From Wenyingzhuangia marina (lineage in GTDB: Bacteria; Bacteroidota; Bacteroidia; Flavobacteriales; Flavobacteriaceae), in NCBI RefSeq assembly GCF_900130035.1, contig NZ_FQXQ01000002.1:310001-374000 (forward strand): 64,000 nucleotides of DNA. The letters are read 5' to 3'. The position numbers were made by a program, and so were the translations under genes. Of the stretch, positions 29,526 through 39,580 are shown one piece after another. The notes beneath the pieces are model-generated. The model did not search any database and was not told where the DNA came from. It was given only the letters and a program-made list of their open reading frames with translations. The stretch's first letter is position 1; the number at the start of each line of letters is the position of its first letter.

Positions 29526-30636
29526 TTAATATTTTTTCTATTTCTCTATCAAACTTTTCAAGTGTATACATTCTTGACCAAATTTTGGCATTCCCTATTT
29601 GTAACTTATAAAGATCATGATTTAAAAGGTATTCTTCTATCGCAGAAACAACCTTTTTTACAAAAGGGTCCACTACTTTCCCTCTCGTATTATGTCCCAA
29701 CATATACGGAATGCAAGACACTTTTGAACTGATAGGCAAACATTCCCAAAACATAGCCTCTGCCACTACTTTTGGCCATCCTTCGGACTTTGATATAAAA
29801 ATAAGAAAATGTGAAGTTTGAAAAGCTACTTTTACCACTTCTTTATTTACATTTCCATGTAGAACAATCTGATTTTCTAGTTGATGAACTGAAATATAAT
29901 TTTCTATTTCAGTTCTCATCACTCCATCACCATATATATTTAAACAAACAGTATATCCTTTTTTTATCAATTCATGGGTTGCTTTTATGCTCAACAAAGG
30001 TTGTTTACCAACCGTTAAACCACCTACAAAAATCAATTTTATTTGATCATTTAAGTCTTTAATTGGAATTTCTTCTATTTCAGATTGATGATAACTCGCT
30101 GTGAAAAATGGAACAATATTTTTTGATTGATTTGGCCAATCTCCATAGACCAATACTTTTATATTCTTAGTTAAAAAAGTGTTACCAAGTAACCATTTCT
30201 GAAATTTATAAGTAATAGGCTGTTTACTTTCTGGATCCCAATTCCCTGCATATTTAGCTGTTTTATATTTTGATGGAAAAAATATTTGCATTAAACAACC
30301 TAACAACCCCACATTTCCTGGACAGCGTAAGTGTATGTGACTACTTTGTTTCATTACCTTATATATCTGCAAACATATTTTAGGTATTACTACTAAAGAC
30401 CTCAACAAATTTATGATAGAAGTGATATCAAAATTGGGAATTTCTATTATTTTAATATTACCATGCTCGTAGGCAATTTCAATATTCTGAATTTCATCAT
30501 TAGACATTGGAGCTAGAATAATAATTTCGTCTACATATTTTGCCCACAAATTCATTTCACGAACATAAGGCTCGTAAGCATAAATCTGTCCATCTTTTAT
30601 TTTATGAGCTGCATGAGTAATAATTCCGAAAATCAT
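29518..30636 (-). CDS. Family 4 glycosyltransferase
   Basis: A 372-residue GT-B type enzyme. The N-terminal acceptor domain starts MIFGIITHAAHKIKDGQIYA and has LRCPGNVGLLG. The C-terminal donor domain has LIFVGGLTVGKQPLLSI and KSEGWPKVVAEAMFWECLPI, with the GT4 glutamate. It overlaps the GT2 gene upstream by 4 bp. Donor sugar unknown. Confidence 0.87.
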   Translation of the reverse strand: MIFGIITHAAHKIKDGQIYAYEPYVREMNLWAKYVDEIIILAPMSNDEIQNIEIAYEHGNIKIIEIPNFDITSIINLLRSLVVIPKICLQIYKVMKQSSHIHLRCPGNVGLLGCLMQIFFPSKYKTAKYAGNWDPESKQPITYKFQKWLLGNTFLTKNIKVLVYGDWPNQSKNIVPFFTASYHQSEIEEIPIKDLNDQIKLIFVGGLTVGKQPLLSIKATHELIKKGYTVCLNIYGDGVMRTEIENYISVHQLENQIVLHGNVNKEVVKVAFQTSHFLIFISKSEGWPKVVAEAMFWECLPISSKVSCIPYMLGHNTRGKVVDPFVKKVVSAIEEYLLNHDLYKLQIGNAKIWSRMYTLEKFDREIEKILNE

Positions 30637-31625
30637 CTTTTTACTGTTGGTTTGTTAAAAATCAAGGTTAATAAACCATAAAATCTCCCCAAAGCCTCTG
30701 TGAAAGCTTCTCTTTTTTTGTTAGAAGTAAACACATTAATAAATCTTAATTTCATTAACACAATGGCAATGGCATTCCATTTTAAACGAGCTATGATAGA
30801 TGGATTTTTATATTTTACTCTCCAAACATACCAACCATTTCTAGTCACCATTTTACCATATTTAAATTTGTTAGGTCTCCCAGCAACATCATGATGATGT
30901 TCTACTCTTGCAGCGGTATTGATATATAAAGATCCTTTTTTAGCCAAGCGTAACGAAAAATCAGCATCTTCATACAAACCATATCCTTCAAAGTATTTTG
31001 AGAATGATAATTCCTTAAAAATTTCCGTTCTAAAAGACATACTACACCCCATAATTTGCTCAATAGGATATACTTTATTGCTTGGTGGTAAAAAACTTAC
31101 CGATCTTCCATTAGAAAATCTTGGCATCCAACCAGGAGGGGTATTATCTAACAAACCTAGTTTTTTTCTCAATTTAAATCTTGAACCTTCTTTTCTTACC
31201 CAACCATCATAATAAAACTCGTGTGTGTTTACTTCTTCCGTTTGCTTCCAATCAACCTCATTAGTAATGTAACCTCCAACAGCCAAAGCCTCAGGATAAG
31301 TTTCATATGTGCCAATCAAATATTTAAAATAATCTGGATTGAGTATAGTGTCATCATCTAAAAAACAAACAAAATCTATATCAGGTCTTACTCTTTCAAT
31401 TCCAAAATTCCTCTGTTTTGTTAAGCCTCTTTCTTCTGGTGCTACTTTATAATAAGTTAGATTCTCAAATACATTTTGAATAAGTAATTCTTTGGTCTCT
31501 TCATTTGTAGAACCATCCACAATTAAAATTTCATTAGGATATAAAGTTTGATTAGCCACCGTTTTTAACAACTTTAACAAAGCTGTAGGTCGCATGTAGG
31601 TACAAATGATAAGGCTAAACATCAT
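30633..31625 (-). CDS. Family 2 glycosyltransferase
   Basis: A 330-residue GT-A enzyme. The N-terminus is MFSLIICTYMRPTALLKLL, the acidic motif VDGSTNEET, and the metal site CFLDDDTILNPDYF. YEDADFSLRLAKKG is the catalytic-base region, followed by HHHDVAG. Rhamnosyl- or galactosyl-transferases have this layout, but the donor cannot be assigned. It is 4 bp downstream of the 511-residue glycosyltransferase gene. Confidence 0.88.
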   Translation of the reverse strand: MMFSLIICTYMRPTALLKLLKTVANQTLYPNEILIVDGSTNEETKELLIQNVFENLTYYKVAPEERGLTKQRNFGIERVRPDIDFVCFLDDDTILNPDYFKYLIGTYETYPEALAVGGYITNEVDWKQTEEVNTHEFYYDGWVRKEGSRFKLRKKLGLLDNTPPGWMPRFSNGRSVSFLPPSNKVYPIEQIMGCSMSFRTEIFKELSFSKYFEGYGLYEDADFSLRLAKKGSLYINTAARVEHHHDVAGRPNKFKYGKMVTRNGWYVWRVKYKNPSIIARLKWNAIAIVLMKLRFINVFTSNKKREAFTEALGRFYGLLTLIFNKPTVKR

Positions 31626-31629
31626 AAAT

Positions 31630-33165
31630 TTATTTATATCTAACTCCTAAATTAATCAATGCTTTTGCATATTGCAATGATTTAGAAAACTGCAATTGTT
31701 TATAGGGTAATTGAATCAATCTAATTGGGATTTTTTTCACTCCACCTTTAAATAAAAATAAAAAGAAATATTTTACTCTCCATTCTTTTACTTGACTTGG
31801 TGTAAAGTGTTTTAATATTCCGTAAGTAATGGTTGGACTCGGTTTTGGGACAATTTTTTTCACTGGATTATCTAATTCCCAAGGTTGTATTTTACGTTGT
31901 TTTCCTTTCTTTTTGGCTTCACTTCCCCACCATCTATATCCACCCATAGGGGGTTTTAAATGAAGATTGGGTGAAAAAGGATTGTGTAATAGTACATGTC
32001 CTGCTTTTAAAATAGACAATCCAAAATCTGCATCCTCTCCATAACCACCGTCAAAATTAACATCATTCCCTACTAACTCTTGTACCACATCCCTACGAAC
32101 ACAAGAATTGGCATTGCTAAAAATAGAAGACACACCCACTTTCCATCTTTGATTTTCGATTTTTGCTAATCTCTTTTTTAAATCAGACAAATCTTGATGT
32201 ACATTTTCTGCCATACTATCCAATCCATTACACGCAGCTGCATCATATGTTTGAAGCAGTCTGATATGATTTTCAACAAAATCAGGCAACACCCTAACAT
32301 CATCATCCGCAAAAATAATATAATCCCCTGTACACAAATCAATCGCTTCATTTCTAGCCCTACAACTTCCTTTGCTTGTTTGCCATTTTACCACAACATC
32401 AAAAGGAAAATCTTCATTTCTATAATACTTTTCATCTCTTTCCTCTTCTGGAGTAGCATCAACAATTACAGCTTCTTTGATTAGGTAAGATTGATTTTTA
32501 TGATCTTCTAACAAAATCTGACTATAGGCTTGTCTTCTCATGGTAGGAATCACCAAACTTACCGTAGGTTTTCCTGAAATGGGGTTTAAATCTTTAGGTT
32601 GAATTATTTTCTCAACATATTTTACAGCACTATGCTTTGCTTTTTGATAGGCCTTATATTCTGAAGGAAATTTAAAAATTCCCTTTCTCAACATCATATA
32701 AAATGGATGTTGTCTTTTAAAATTCTTAAAAAAGAAAGTATATCTATCTTCTGTTGAAATCTGAATATTATTCTCTTCTGGTGAATACAATCCTTTTACA
32801 TGTAAAGGAATTCCTGCTTGATTTCTTAATAAATTATATCCAAAATCTAACCCAGACATGGTACTAGATTCATATTGCATATCCAACCCATTGATTTGAT
32901 TCCAAACAGTTTCTCTAACCACAAAGGCGTTGACATTAATTCGCCAACAAACACATTTATCTTGGTCTTTAATATCATTTAAAAACCACCAATACACAGC
33001 AGTTTGATATACCAAATCTTGAAAACAATTTGTAAAACCTTGCTCTAAAGAACTATGCCATACATCGCCTGCTCCACATGCCAAATGCTCTAACATTTCT
33101 ATATTTGGCTCTCCACTATATAACAATACCTCGTTCTTTGAGGTGATGTATTTTTTTAAATGCAT
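31630..33165 (-). CDS. Two-part glycosyltransferase (half GT-A plus full GT2 domain)
   Basis: 511 residues. Residues about 200-430 form a complete GT2 domain: VSLVIPTMRRQAYSQILL, IIFADDDVRVLPDF and GGYGEDADFGLSILKAG. Residues 1-150 look like only the acceptor-side half of a GT-A fold (VWNQINGLDMQYESSTMSGL, DFGYNLLRN), with no nucleotide-binding start. Either the N-terminus is a decayed or structural domain or it is a family trait. The gene upstream ends 1 bp before, so no missing N-terminus fits in the gap. Donor unknown. Confidence 0.8.
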   Translation of the reverse strand: MHLKKYITSKNEVLLYSGEPNIEMLEHLACGAGDVWHSSLEQGFTNCFQDLVYQTAVYWWFLNDIKDQDKCVCWRINVNAFVVRETVWNQINGLDMQYESSTMSGLDFGYNLLRNQAGIPLHVKGLYSPEENNIQISTEDRYTFFFKNFKRQHPFYMMLRKGIFKFPSEYKAYQKAKHSAVKYVEKIIQPKDLNPISGKPTVSLVIPTMRRQAYSQILLEDHKNQSYLIKEAVIVDATPEEERDEKYYRNEDFPFDVVVKWQTSKGSCRARNEAIDLCTGDYIIFADDDVRVLPDFVENHIRLLQTYDAAACNGLDSMAENVHQDLSDLKKRLAKIENQRWKVGVSSIFSNANSCVRRDVVQELVGNDVNFDGGYGEDADFGLSILKAGHVLLHNPFSPNLHLKPPMGGYRWWGSEAKKKGKQRKIQPWELDNPVKKIVPKPSPTITYGILKHFTPSQVKEWRVKYFFLFLFKGGVKKIPIRLIQLPYKQLQFSKSLQYAKALINLGVRYK

Positions 33166-33166
33166 G

Positions 33167-34306
33167 TTATTTTATTATTGATTTGTACATCGCAATATTT
33201 TTTTTAATTGATTGCTTGACATCAAATTTATTTACAATTCTCTGTCTGGCGTTTATTGCCATTTGAATTGCTTTTCCCTCATCATTTAATAAGGTTAAAA
33301 CTTTGATTGAAAATTCCTTAATATTTTCAGGATTTACAGTAAAACCTGTTTCATTATCTACCATTAATTCTTTTGCCCAACCAATATTAGAAGTCACTAA
33401 TTTTTTTTCGAGAGCCATGGCTTCTAACCATGTCATAGGAAAAGCCTCTGCAAAGCTAGGCAATAAAACAACATCTGCTTGCTGAATATATTTTATAACC
33501 TCTTCATACGGTACCTCCGCTACATAAGTGAATTGTTTTTTTGCTTTTTTAGACAACAATTCTTTAAACATTTCCAAAGTTGATTTTCTTGTAAAAACAT
33601 CTCTATTGTCTCTACCCAACAAACATAACTTTACCTTTGGATCTTGTTTAACAATTTCATTAAATGCTTTGGCAATGGACAACACTCCTTTTTTTCTGAT
33701 AATAGTTCCAAAATACAAAAGTGTTTTGGGTTTAATTTCTTGATGATTTGGTTTAAAAAGACTACTATCTATGGCATTATAAAATACTTCAATGTCTGAA
33801 TGTAAATTAAATAATTGCTTTGTTTTTTGAGTTACAAAATCACTAACCCCCACTATTTTATTTGCTCCTGTGATGGCTTTCTTTTCAAAAAACTTATTCT
33901 TGGCTTTTACCTTTCTGTTTTCTAAATCACAAAAATAAGTATCCGATCCATGTAAACGAATTACCAATGGACAAGAAAATTTCATAAAAGCAGTAAAACC
34001 TGTCCACTCTGGAGCTTCAATCACTTCTATATTTTTATCAGAAATAATAGTATTTACATATTGATTAAAATATCTTCTGTTGGTGTACCAAGTAATGCCT
34101 TTAATTGCTTTCTTTTTAACCAAATGAATTTCCACACCATTTTCTACCAAAACTTGCTCTTTTGGTTGGCTATGAACAAATACTGTTACTTCATAAGAAA
34201 AACGAACCAAATGTTCGGCCAAACTTTTTGTAAAAGTTCCAATACCTCCAATGTTTCCTTTAAAAACTTCTAACGGATATTCAGGTGTGATGAAAGCGAT
34301 GTTCAT
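33167..34306 (-). CDS. Family 4 glycosyltransferase
   Basis: A 379-residue GT-B enzyme. It begins MNIAFITPEYPLEVFKGNIG with GGIGTFTKSLAEHLV, the GT4 glycine loop. The donor domain has LLYFGTIIRKKGVLSIAKAF and LLPSFAEAFPMTWLEAMALE, with the conserved glutamate. It overlaps the upstream GT4 gene by 4 bp. Sugar specificity cannot be assigned. Confidence 0.9.
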   Translation of the reverse strand: MNIAFITPEYPLEVFKGNIGGIGTFTKSLAEHLVRFSYEVTVFVHSQPKEQVLVENGVEIHLVKKKAIKGITWYTNRRYFNQYVNTIISDKNIEVIEAPEWTGFTAFMKFSCPLVIRLHGSDTYFCDLENRKVKAKNKFFEKKAITGANKIVGVSDFVTQKTKQLFNLHSDIEVFYNAIDSSLFKPNHQEIKPKTLLYFGTIIRKKGVLSIAKAFNEIVKQDPKVKLCLLGRDNRDVFTRKSTLEMFKELLSKKAKKQFTYVAEVPYEEVIKYIQQADVVLLPSFAEAFPMTWLEAMALEKKLVTSNIGWAKELMVDNETGFTVNPENIKEFSIKVLTLLNDEGKAIQMAINARQRIVNKFDVKQSIKKNIAMYKSIIK

Positions 34307-35364
34307 GGTAATAAATTTATGTGATTAGTCACCATCTTTGAGAGATTGTACTCCTTAGCTATTAAAATTGATGTATCTTCTTTGATTTCTTCTTTACCCA
34401 TGATCACCTTTTCTAAAATAGTAGCCAATGTTTTACAATCTCCTGGTCTATAAACAAATCCATTCTCTCTATTTTTTACAATTTCTAAATTCCCCCCTAC
34501 AGTAGTGGTAATTACGGGCACATTTGCAGATAAACTCTCTAAAATTGACAAACTAAAACACTCCATATAAGTTGGTTGAATCATGTAACTGTAATTACAG
34601 AACAGTTCATTTAGCTTTGCTGAACTTCCTTTAAAAAAAATAAGATTTTCTAAATGGTATTTAGTAGTAAGTTCTTTAAGATGTTTTTCATAAGGCCCTT
34701 CACCGTAAATATCTATAACAACATTTTGTAACAAATTCTTTTCAAGAAAACTTAATGCTTTAATTAAATCTTGAATTCCTTTAGAGGCTCTTAAGTGTGA
34801 AGCTACGATAAATTTATTCTTATTCTCTGCTTTTCTCTTTTCAAAAACATCGGTATCAATTCCGTTATAAACAACTTTTGTTTTATTCTTCAAAAAAGAA
34901 CCATAATCATTCAAAATATGATTGACTGTATATTGAGAAACCCCTATGAATTGATTGATATATCTACTGTATAAAACTCCTTCTATTCTTTTTTTAATTC
35001 TCTTTTTTAAAGGAAACCCTTTTAAAGGTCTAGGATTATGATCAACAGCAATGACATGAGCATCTGAATTCAAAGACTTTATTTCTTTATAAAAAGAAGT
35101 ACAAAGTTCTGTAAAATGAGTAATGACAACATTATATTTTTGATGATAAGCAACTTCTAAAATTTTTTGTTCTACGGATAAGTTTTCTGCACTGTAAATA
35201 GTAAAGTTTTTATAAAAATCAAAAGGTGTATAGTTTGTAAAAAACCAATCAACAGTATATCCTTCTTTTTTTAATTGCTCATCAAACAATTTAAAAAAGC
35301 GATCCATCCCTCCAATTCTATCTGGCCTTAAAACATAGTTACAAACTACCGCTACTTTTTTCAT
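34303..35364 (-). CDS. Family 4 glycosyltransferase
   Basis: A 353-residue GT-B enzyme. RIGGMDRFFKLFDEQLKKEG is the N-terminal glycine-loop region, AVDHNPRPLKGFP an acceptor-side motif, and VVYNGIDTDVFEKRK the inter-domain segment. QPTYMECFSLSILESLSANV carries the donor-site glutamate. It lies 1 bp after the 460-residue GT-B protein gene. Confidence 0.89.
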   Translation of the reverse strand: MKKVAVVCNYVLRPDRIGGMDRFFKLFDEQLKKEGYTVDWFFTNYTPFDFYKNFTIYSAENLSVEQKILEVAYHQKYNVVITHFTELCTSFYKEIKSLNSDAHVIAVDHNPRPLKGFPLKKRIKKRIEGVLYSRYINQFIGVSQYTVNHILNDYGSFLKNKTKVVYNGIDTDVFEKRKAENKNKFIVASHLRASKGIQDLIKALSFLEKNLLQNVVIDIYGEGPYEKHLKELTTKYHLENLIFFKGSSAKLNELFCNYSYMIQPTYMECFSLSILESLSANVPVITTTVGGNLEIVKNRENGFVYRPGDCKTLATILEKVIMGKEEIKEDTSILIAKEYNLSKMVTNHINLLP

Positions 35365-35365
35365 T

Positions 35366-36748
35366 TTATAATGATTTTAAAGCCTCAACAATTCTTTGGC
35401 TAGTTCCTTCTAACGGAGCACCAATTTCTAAATCAATTAATTGCTTACGCTCTTTACTTCTTAAATTGGGTTGTTGCAAAGCTTCTTCTAAGTAACGATG
35501 CAATTCATTTTCATTTGTAGCAATGGTTACAGCTCCACTATCTACCACATATTTATAATGAACATAATTTAAAAAACGTTGATCATCATACAGTCCATTT
35601 TCTTTATTACCAAAAACAGTATTGACAACAGGTTTATCAAACAACATAAAATCTAAGCTCATCGTAGATAACATATTTACATTTACATCGGAGTATTGTA
35701 AAATGGCCTTTAAATCATTAATATCTTCTATAGAAGGTAATCTTTGTGACCAAGCTTCAGCATGGCCTTCTCTTGATAAAAACCACTTTGGAAAATTCCA
35801 CTTAATTTCTGGAAATTCATTTTTTAATCTCTCAAAGCGTTTTCCATCCTCAGCAGGAGAAGTTCTTACTAACAACTGTAAATTTTGAGTTTTATTAATA
35901 AAACTTAAAATGGCTCTTATATGAATTTCATCATTTTTACCAATACTACTATCCGCACAAGAATAACAAATAATTTTTTGAGAAGAATTTAAATTAAATT
36001 TATTATAAAATTCATCTCTTGAAATATGATATCTATCCAATACATAAGGTTCAAATTGAGGAGTACCAACTACTTTTATATGGTTAGGAGAAACTTCAGG
36101 ATAAAACTCTAACAGTTCCTGTTTCATCAAATCGCTCCATACTAAATAATTTTTAAATGTTCCTAGCATTCTTCCTTTAGAAGCTAAATTATCCCAACTA
36201 AATATAAATGTTGTTGTTTGAATCTTTAATTCATCTGCTGCAGCTACTAAGGGAGCTAAAAAAGGAGGTCTCTGGTGAGTAAAAAACAGTTGATTAGGGG
36301 TGTATTGTTTTAAAAGTAAGGTATAGTTTTTATAAATACCACTATTTTTAAAACTCTTAAATTGAAATTTTTCATAGACTTTTATATTTTTTTCTGTATG
36401 ATAATTTTTAGCTATAAAAAAAGCCAATTTTGTTAATAATGCTCTAGGGGAATTTGTTTTTGGGTATGAAAAACTTAAAGTATCTCTAATACCAAAAGTT
36501 TTATTTCTGTGTAAAAACAAATGTGCTAATTCTTTCAGTTTTCTATAAAACCAAGTAAGTCTACCTTCAACAAAAACAGGTAGCTCTACAATTTCTAAAT
36601 TAGAATATTCCTTAGGATACTGTTCAATAGAAATTCCTGAAAACACAACTACTTTATCATATTTTTTAACAACTTCTTGCAAAAAGTCACTTAAAATATA
36701 ATTCCTATATCCAACTCCATCAGTAATAACCACTCCTATAATGTTCAT
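35366..36748 (-). CDS. GT-B-like surface glycan biosynthesis protein, family not recognised
   Basis: A 460-residue cytoplasmic-looking protein. Its second half resembles the donor half of GT-B enzymes of the CDP-glycerol glycerophosphotransferase type: HIKVVGTPQFEPYV, IICYSCADSSIG, LQYSDVNVNMLSTMSLDFML then FDKPVVNTVFG. No canonical GT4 E-X7-E motif is seen. It follows neuC by 13 bp, so it may use CMP-sialic acid or another CDP/CMP-linked donor. I saw no HP motif of the known bacterial sialyltransferase families. The function is therefore open. Confidence 0.55.
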   Translation of the reverse strand: MNIIGVVITDGVGYRNYILSDFLQEVVKKYDKVVVFSGISIEQYPKEYSNLEIVELPVFVEGRLTWFYRKLKELAHLFLHRNKTFGIRDTLSFSYPKTNSPRALLTKLAFFIAKNYHTEKNIKVYEKFQFKSFKNSGIYKNYTLLLKQYTPNQLFFTHQRPPFLAPLVAAADELKIQTTTFIFSWDNLASKGRMLGTFKNYLVWSDLMKQELLEFYPEVSPNHIKVVGTPQFEPYVLDRYHISRDEFYNKFNLNSSQKIICYSCADSSIGKNDEIHIRAILSFINKTQNLQLLVRTSPAEDGKRFERLKNEFPEIKWNFPKWFLSREGHAEAWSQRLPSIEDINDLKAILQYSDVNVNMLSTMSLDFMLFDKPVVNTVFGNKENGLYDDQRFLNYVHYKYVVDSGAVTIATNENELHRYLEEALQQPNLRSKERKQLIDLEIGAPLEGTSQRIVEALKSL

Positions 36749-36761
36749 TTTAATTCTTTAT

Positions 36762-37889
36762 TTATATGTCTATAAATTGTTTTTGAATACCACCGTCTTT
36801 AAATGAAAGTTTACTTAATGATTCAATAAATAACTCAGCACTATTACCATAACCAAACAACGGGTTTTCTTTTTTAACCTTTGATGTTTTGGTTTGGTTT
36901 ATAGCATGACATATATTTTTTGTTTCATAATCTGAATGTATAATATGAGGATGCATCGATCTATTTTCTTGTCTTGTTCCAATGTTAATTGTTGGAATTC
37001 CATAGTATGGTGCTTCTCTAATACCAGCACTTGAGTTTCCTATAATAAAATCACTTTGTTTTAGTAGGGTTAAAAAGTACTCAAATCTTATGGATGGAAA
37101 TATTCTAAATCTATTATGCTTTTCTATACGTTTATATGACTTTAATATTGATGTAGATCCCAAATCATTATTTGGATAAATAACTACATAGTTTTTATCA
37201 TCCTCTAACAACGCATCTACTAAATTATTGGCATACATCTCCATATTTTCTGATTCTGTAGTAACGGGATGATACATTAAAACTCCATAATTATTAAACG
37301 GAATTTCATAATAACTTTTTACTTTATCTAGTGTTGGTAAATTTTTAGAAAACATAATATCTACATCTGGAGAACCTATCACAAAAATGTTCTTGTTAGA
37401 CTCCCCCATTTGCAATAGTCTCTTTTTTGCTAAATCATTGGCAACATAATGTAGGTGACTCATTTTAGAAACTGAATGTCTTATCAATTCATCAATTGTA
37501 CCCGAAACTTCTCCTCCCTCTATGTGGGCTACTAATATATTATTAAGACTTCCAACAATAGCTCCTGCTAATGCTTCTACTCTATCTCCATGGACTACAA
37601 TTAAATCGGGGTTTATTTTCTTTACGTAAGTCGAAAATCCATTTATAGTTTTTGCTAATGTTAAATCCATCGTGGTTTCATGGGTATGATTTTTAAACGT
37701 TTCTATATGTTTAAAGCCACTTCTCTCCACTTCTATTAAAGTGTAACCATATTTTTCCATTAAATGCATTCCTGTTACAAACACATATGGAGTGTATTTT
37801 TGATGGTTTTCTAGAGCTTGAATTAGCGATTTAATTTTTCCAAAATCTGCTCTTGTTCCAGTTAAAAAAACTATTTTTTTATTTGACAT
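36762..37889 (-). CDS. neuC: UDP-N-acetylglucosamine 2-epimerase (hydrolysing)
   Basis: Converts UDP-GlcNAc to ManNAc plus UDP, the first step of sialic-acid synthesis. 375 residues with the NeuC/WecB fold: [17 protein letters not shown] at the N-terminus, [18 protein letters not shown] and [20 protein letters not shown] in the middle, [20 protein letters not shown] near the C-terminus. The neighbours neuB (11-bp overlap) and neuA support hydrolysing NeuC rather than the non-hydrolysing WecB. A related bacillosamine- or legionaminate-pathway epimerase is the alternative. Confidence 0.88.
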   Translation of the reverse strand: MSNKKIVFLTGTRADFGKIKSLIQALENHQKYTPYVFVTGMHLMEKYGYTLIEVERSGFKHIETFKNHTHETTMDLTLAKTINGFSTYVKKINPDLIVVHGDRVEALAGAIVGSLNNILVAHIEGGEVSGTIDELIRHSVSKMSHLHYVANDLAKKRLLQMGESNKNIFVIGSPDVDIMFSKNLPTLDKVKSYYEIPFNNYGVLMYHPVTTESENMEMYANNLVDALLEDDKNYVVIYPNNDLGSTSILKSYKRIEKHNRFRIFPSIRFEYFLTLLKQSDFIIGNSSAGIREAPYYGIPTINIGTRQENRSMHPHIIHSDYETKNICHAINQTKTSKVKKENPLFGYGNSAELFIESLSKLSFKDGGIQKQFIDI

Positions 37890-38922
37890 GTAACCATGTT
37901 AATTGTTCATCATTTTCTATGTCTTTTTGCGCTACTTTGCCAAGTATATCATTAAAATGTTCCGCTAAAATTTCTCCTGTACCTGGTCTTTTTACCCAAA
38001 TATTTTCTTTGGTAAAAACTTCACCTTTCTTAATCGGTTTTATTGTACAAACTGTTGCAAATGCAAAATCTATAGTTACTTGTTCTTCTTGAGCAGGTAC
38101 TTTTTCACCACCTCTCATTTGCCACATTAATCTAGAACCTTCAATCAATTCTTTGGTTGCTTGCTCATCCATTGAACAAACAATATCTGGACCTGTTCTA
38201 TCCATATGATCTGTAAAATGTCTTTCTAAAATACTTCCTCCTAAAGCAACTGCTCCTAAACAAGCATGATTGCTTAGTGTATGATCTGACAATCCAAAAA
38301 CTCTTTTTGGAAAAGCTTGATGCATTTTTGTCATTGCTCCTAACCTGACCAATTCGGGAGGCGTTGGATACAAATTCGTAGTGTGTAAAATTGCTACATC
38401 TACGTGGTGTTTATCAAAAATAGCTAATGCTTTGGCTATACTTTCTATAGTATTCATTCCTGTACTTAAAATTACAGGTTTACCAAAACTTGCTATATGT
38501 TCTAAAAGTGGATAATTATTACATTCTCCTGAACCAATTTTATAAGCATCTACATTCATTTTATGTAAACGATTCGCAGCCGCTCTCGAAAAAGGAGTAG
38601 ATATAAAAATCATTCCTTTACTTTCTACATATTTTTTTAAAGCTATTTCGTCTTCTTCATTTAAGGAACAACGTTCCATAATTTCATAGATGGATACATC
38701 TGCATTACCTGGAATTACTTTTTTTGCAGCTCCACTCATTTCATCTGCTACAATATGTGTTTGGTGTTTTAGTACTTCAACACCAGCTCTTGCGGCCGCA
38801 TCTACCATTTCAAAAGCCGTTTTTAAACTTCCCTCGTGATTAATTCCTAGTTCAGCCACTACCAAAGGTGGGTAATCAAGGCCTATTTTCCTTCCTGCTA
38901 TTTCTATATATGGACTATTCAT
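37879..38922 (-). CDS. neuB: N-acetylneuraminate synthase
   Basis: Condenses ManNAc with phosphoenolpyruvate to N-acetylneuraminate. 347 residues: a TIM barrel ([82 protein letters not shown]) and a C-terminal SAF/antifreeze-like domain (about 285-347). From memory these stretches are very close to Neisseria meningitidis NeuB, which favours Neu5Ac over pseudaminic or legionaminic acid. It overlaps neuA by 8 bp and neuC by 11 bp, so the cassette is tightly coupled. Confidence 0.93.
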   Translation of the reverse strand: MNSPYIEIAGRKIGLDYPPLVVAELGINHEGSLKTAFEMVDAAARAGVEVLKHQTHIVADEMSGAAKKVIPGNADVSIYEIMERCSLNEEDEIALKKYVESKGMIFISTPFSRAAANRLHKMNVDAYKIGSGECNNYPLLEHIASFGKPVILSTGMNTIESIAKALAIFDKHHVDVAILHTTNLYPTPPELVRLGAMTKMHQAFPKRVFGLSDHTLSNHACLGAVALGGSILERHFTDHMDRTGPDIVCSMDEQATKELIEGSRLMWQMRGGEKVPAQEEQVTIDFAFATVCTIKPIKKGEVFTKENIWVKRPGTGEILAEHFNDILGKVAQKDIENDEQLTWLHVK

Positions 38923-39580
38923 TTTGGTATTTATTTAAGTAAAATTCTGCTAGTTCAAAATCTTCTAAAGTATCTATATCTATTTTTGAAAAAGAATGAT
39001 TTACAATAAAAGGATAATGATTTTCTCCCAAAATATTTCCTTTTAAAATTTCTGTTTTTTTTGTGATATACAACAAACCATTTTCATAATAAAGAGGCTC
39101 TAAATCTTGACTTCTTTGTCCTAGTTCGTAGGTAAATGGCTTAAATTTATCATTGACAATTTTCCCTAGTTTATGTTCATTTTCACTTACCGTCATCAAA
39201 CTATCGTATTCTCCTTTTTGATATAGCTCTATAGCTTCTTTTAATAATTCTTTAGGTCTAAGAGGATTGGTGGGTTGCAATAATATAAAAGTATCATAAT
39301 CCTCCTCAACTGTTTTAGCTACATGTTGTAATACCTCTACAGAGGTTGCCAAATCTCCCGATATTTCCTTGGGTCTATCAATCACTCTAATGTTATTTTC
39401 TAAGGCTATTTTTTTTATTTCTGCATAATCTGTAGATACAACAATACTATTAGTCTCAAACATAGTTTTTGCATAATTAATACTATGTACTAACAAAGGA
39501 ATACCTCCTAACAATTTGATATTTTTGTTAGGTAGTCTTTTTGAACCTCCTCTTGCTGGAATAACAACTATGCCTTTCAT
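38915..39580 (-). CDS. neuA: CMP-N-acetylneuraminate cytidylyltransferase
   Basis: Activates sialic acid with CTP to CMP-sialic acid. The N-terminus [20 protein letters not shown] is the CTP-binding hallmark, followed by [12 protein letters not shown] and [16 protein letters not shown]. The frame is open from 39601, but the ATG at 39580 overlaps the preceding stop as ATGA and places the family motif immediately after Met, so I use it (221 residues). No C-terminal esterase domain is present. It is the first of the three neu genes in transcription order. Confidence 0.92.
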   Translation of the reverse strand: MKGIVVIPARGGSKRLPNKNIKLLGGIPLLVHSINYAKTMFETNSIVVSTDYAEIKKIALENNIRVIDRPKEISGDLATSVEVLQHVAKTVEEDYDTFILLQPTNPLRPKELLKEAIELYQKGEYDSLMTVSENEHKLGKIVNDKFKPFTYELGQRSQDLEPLYYENGLLYITKKTEILKGNILGENHYPFIVNHSFSKIDIDTLEDFELAEFYLNKYQNE

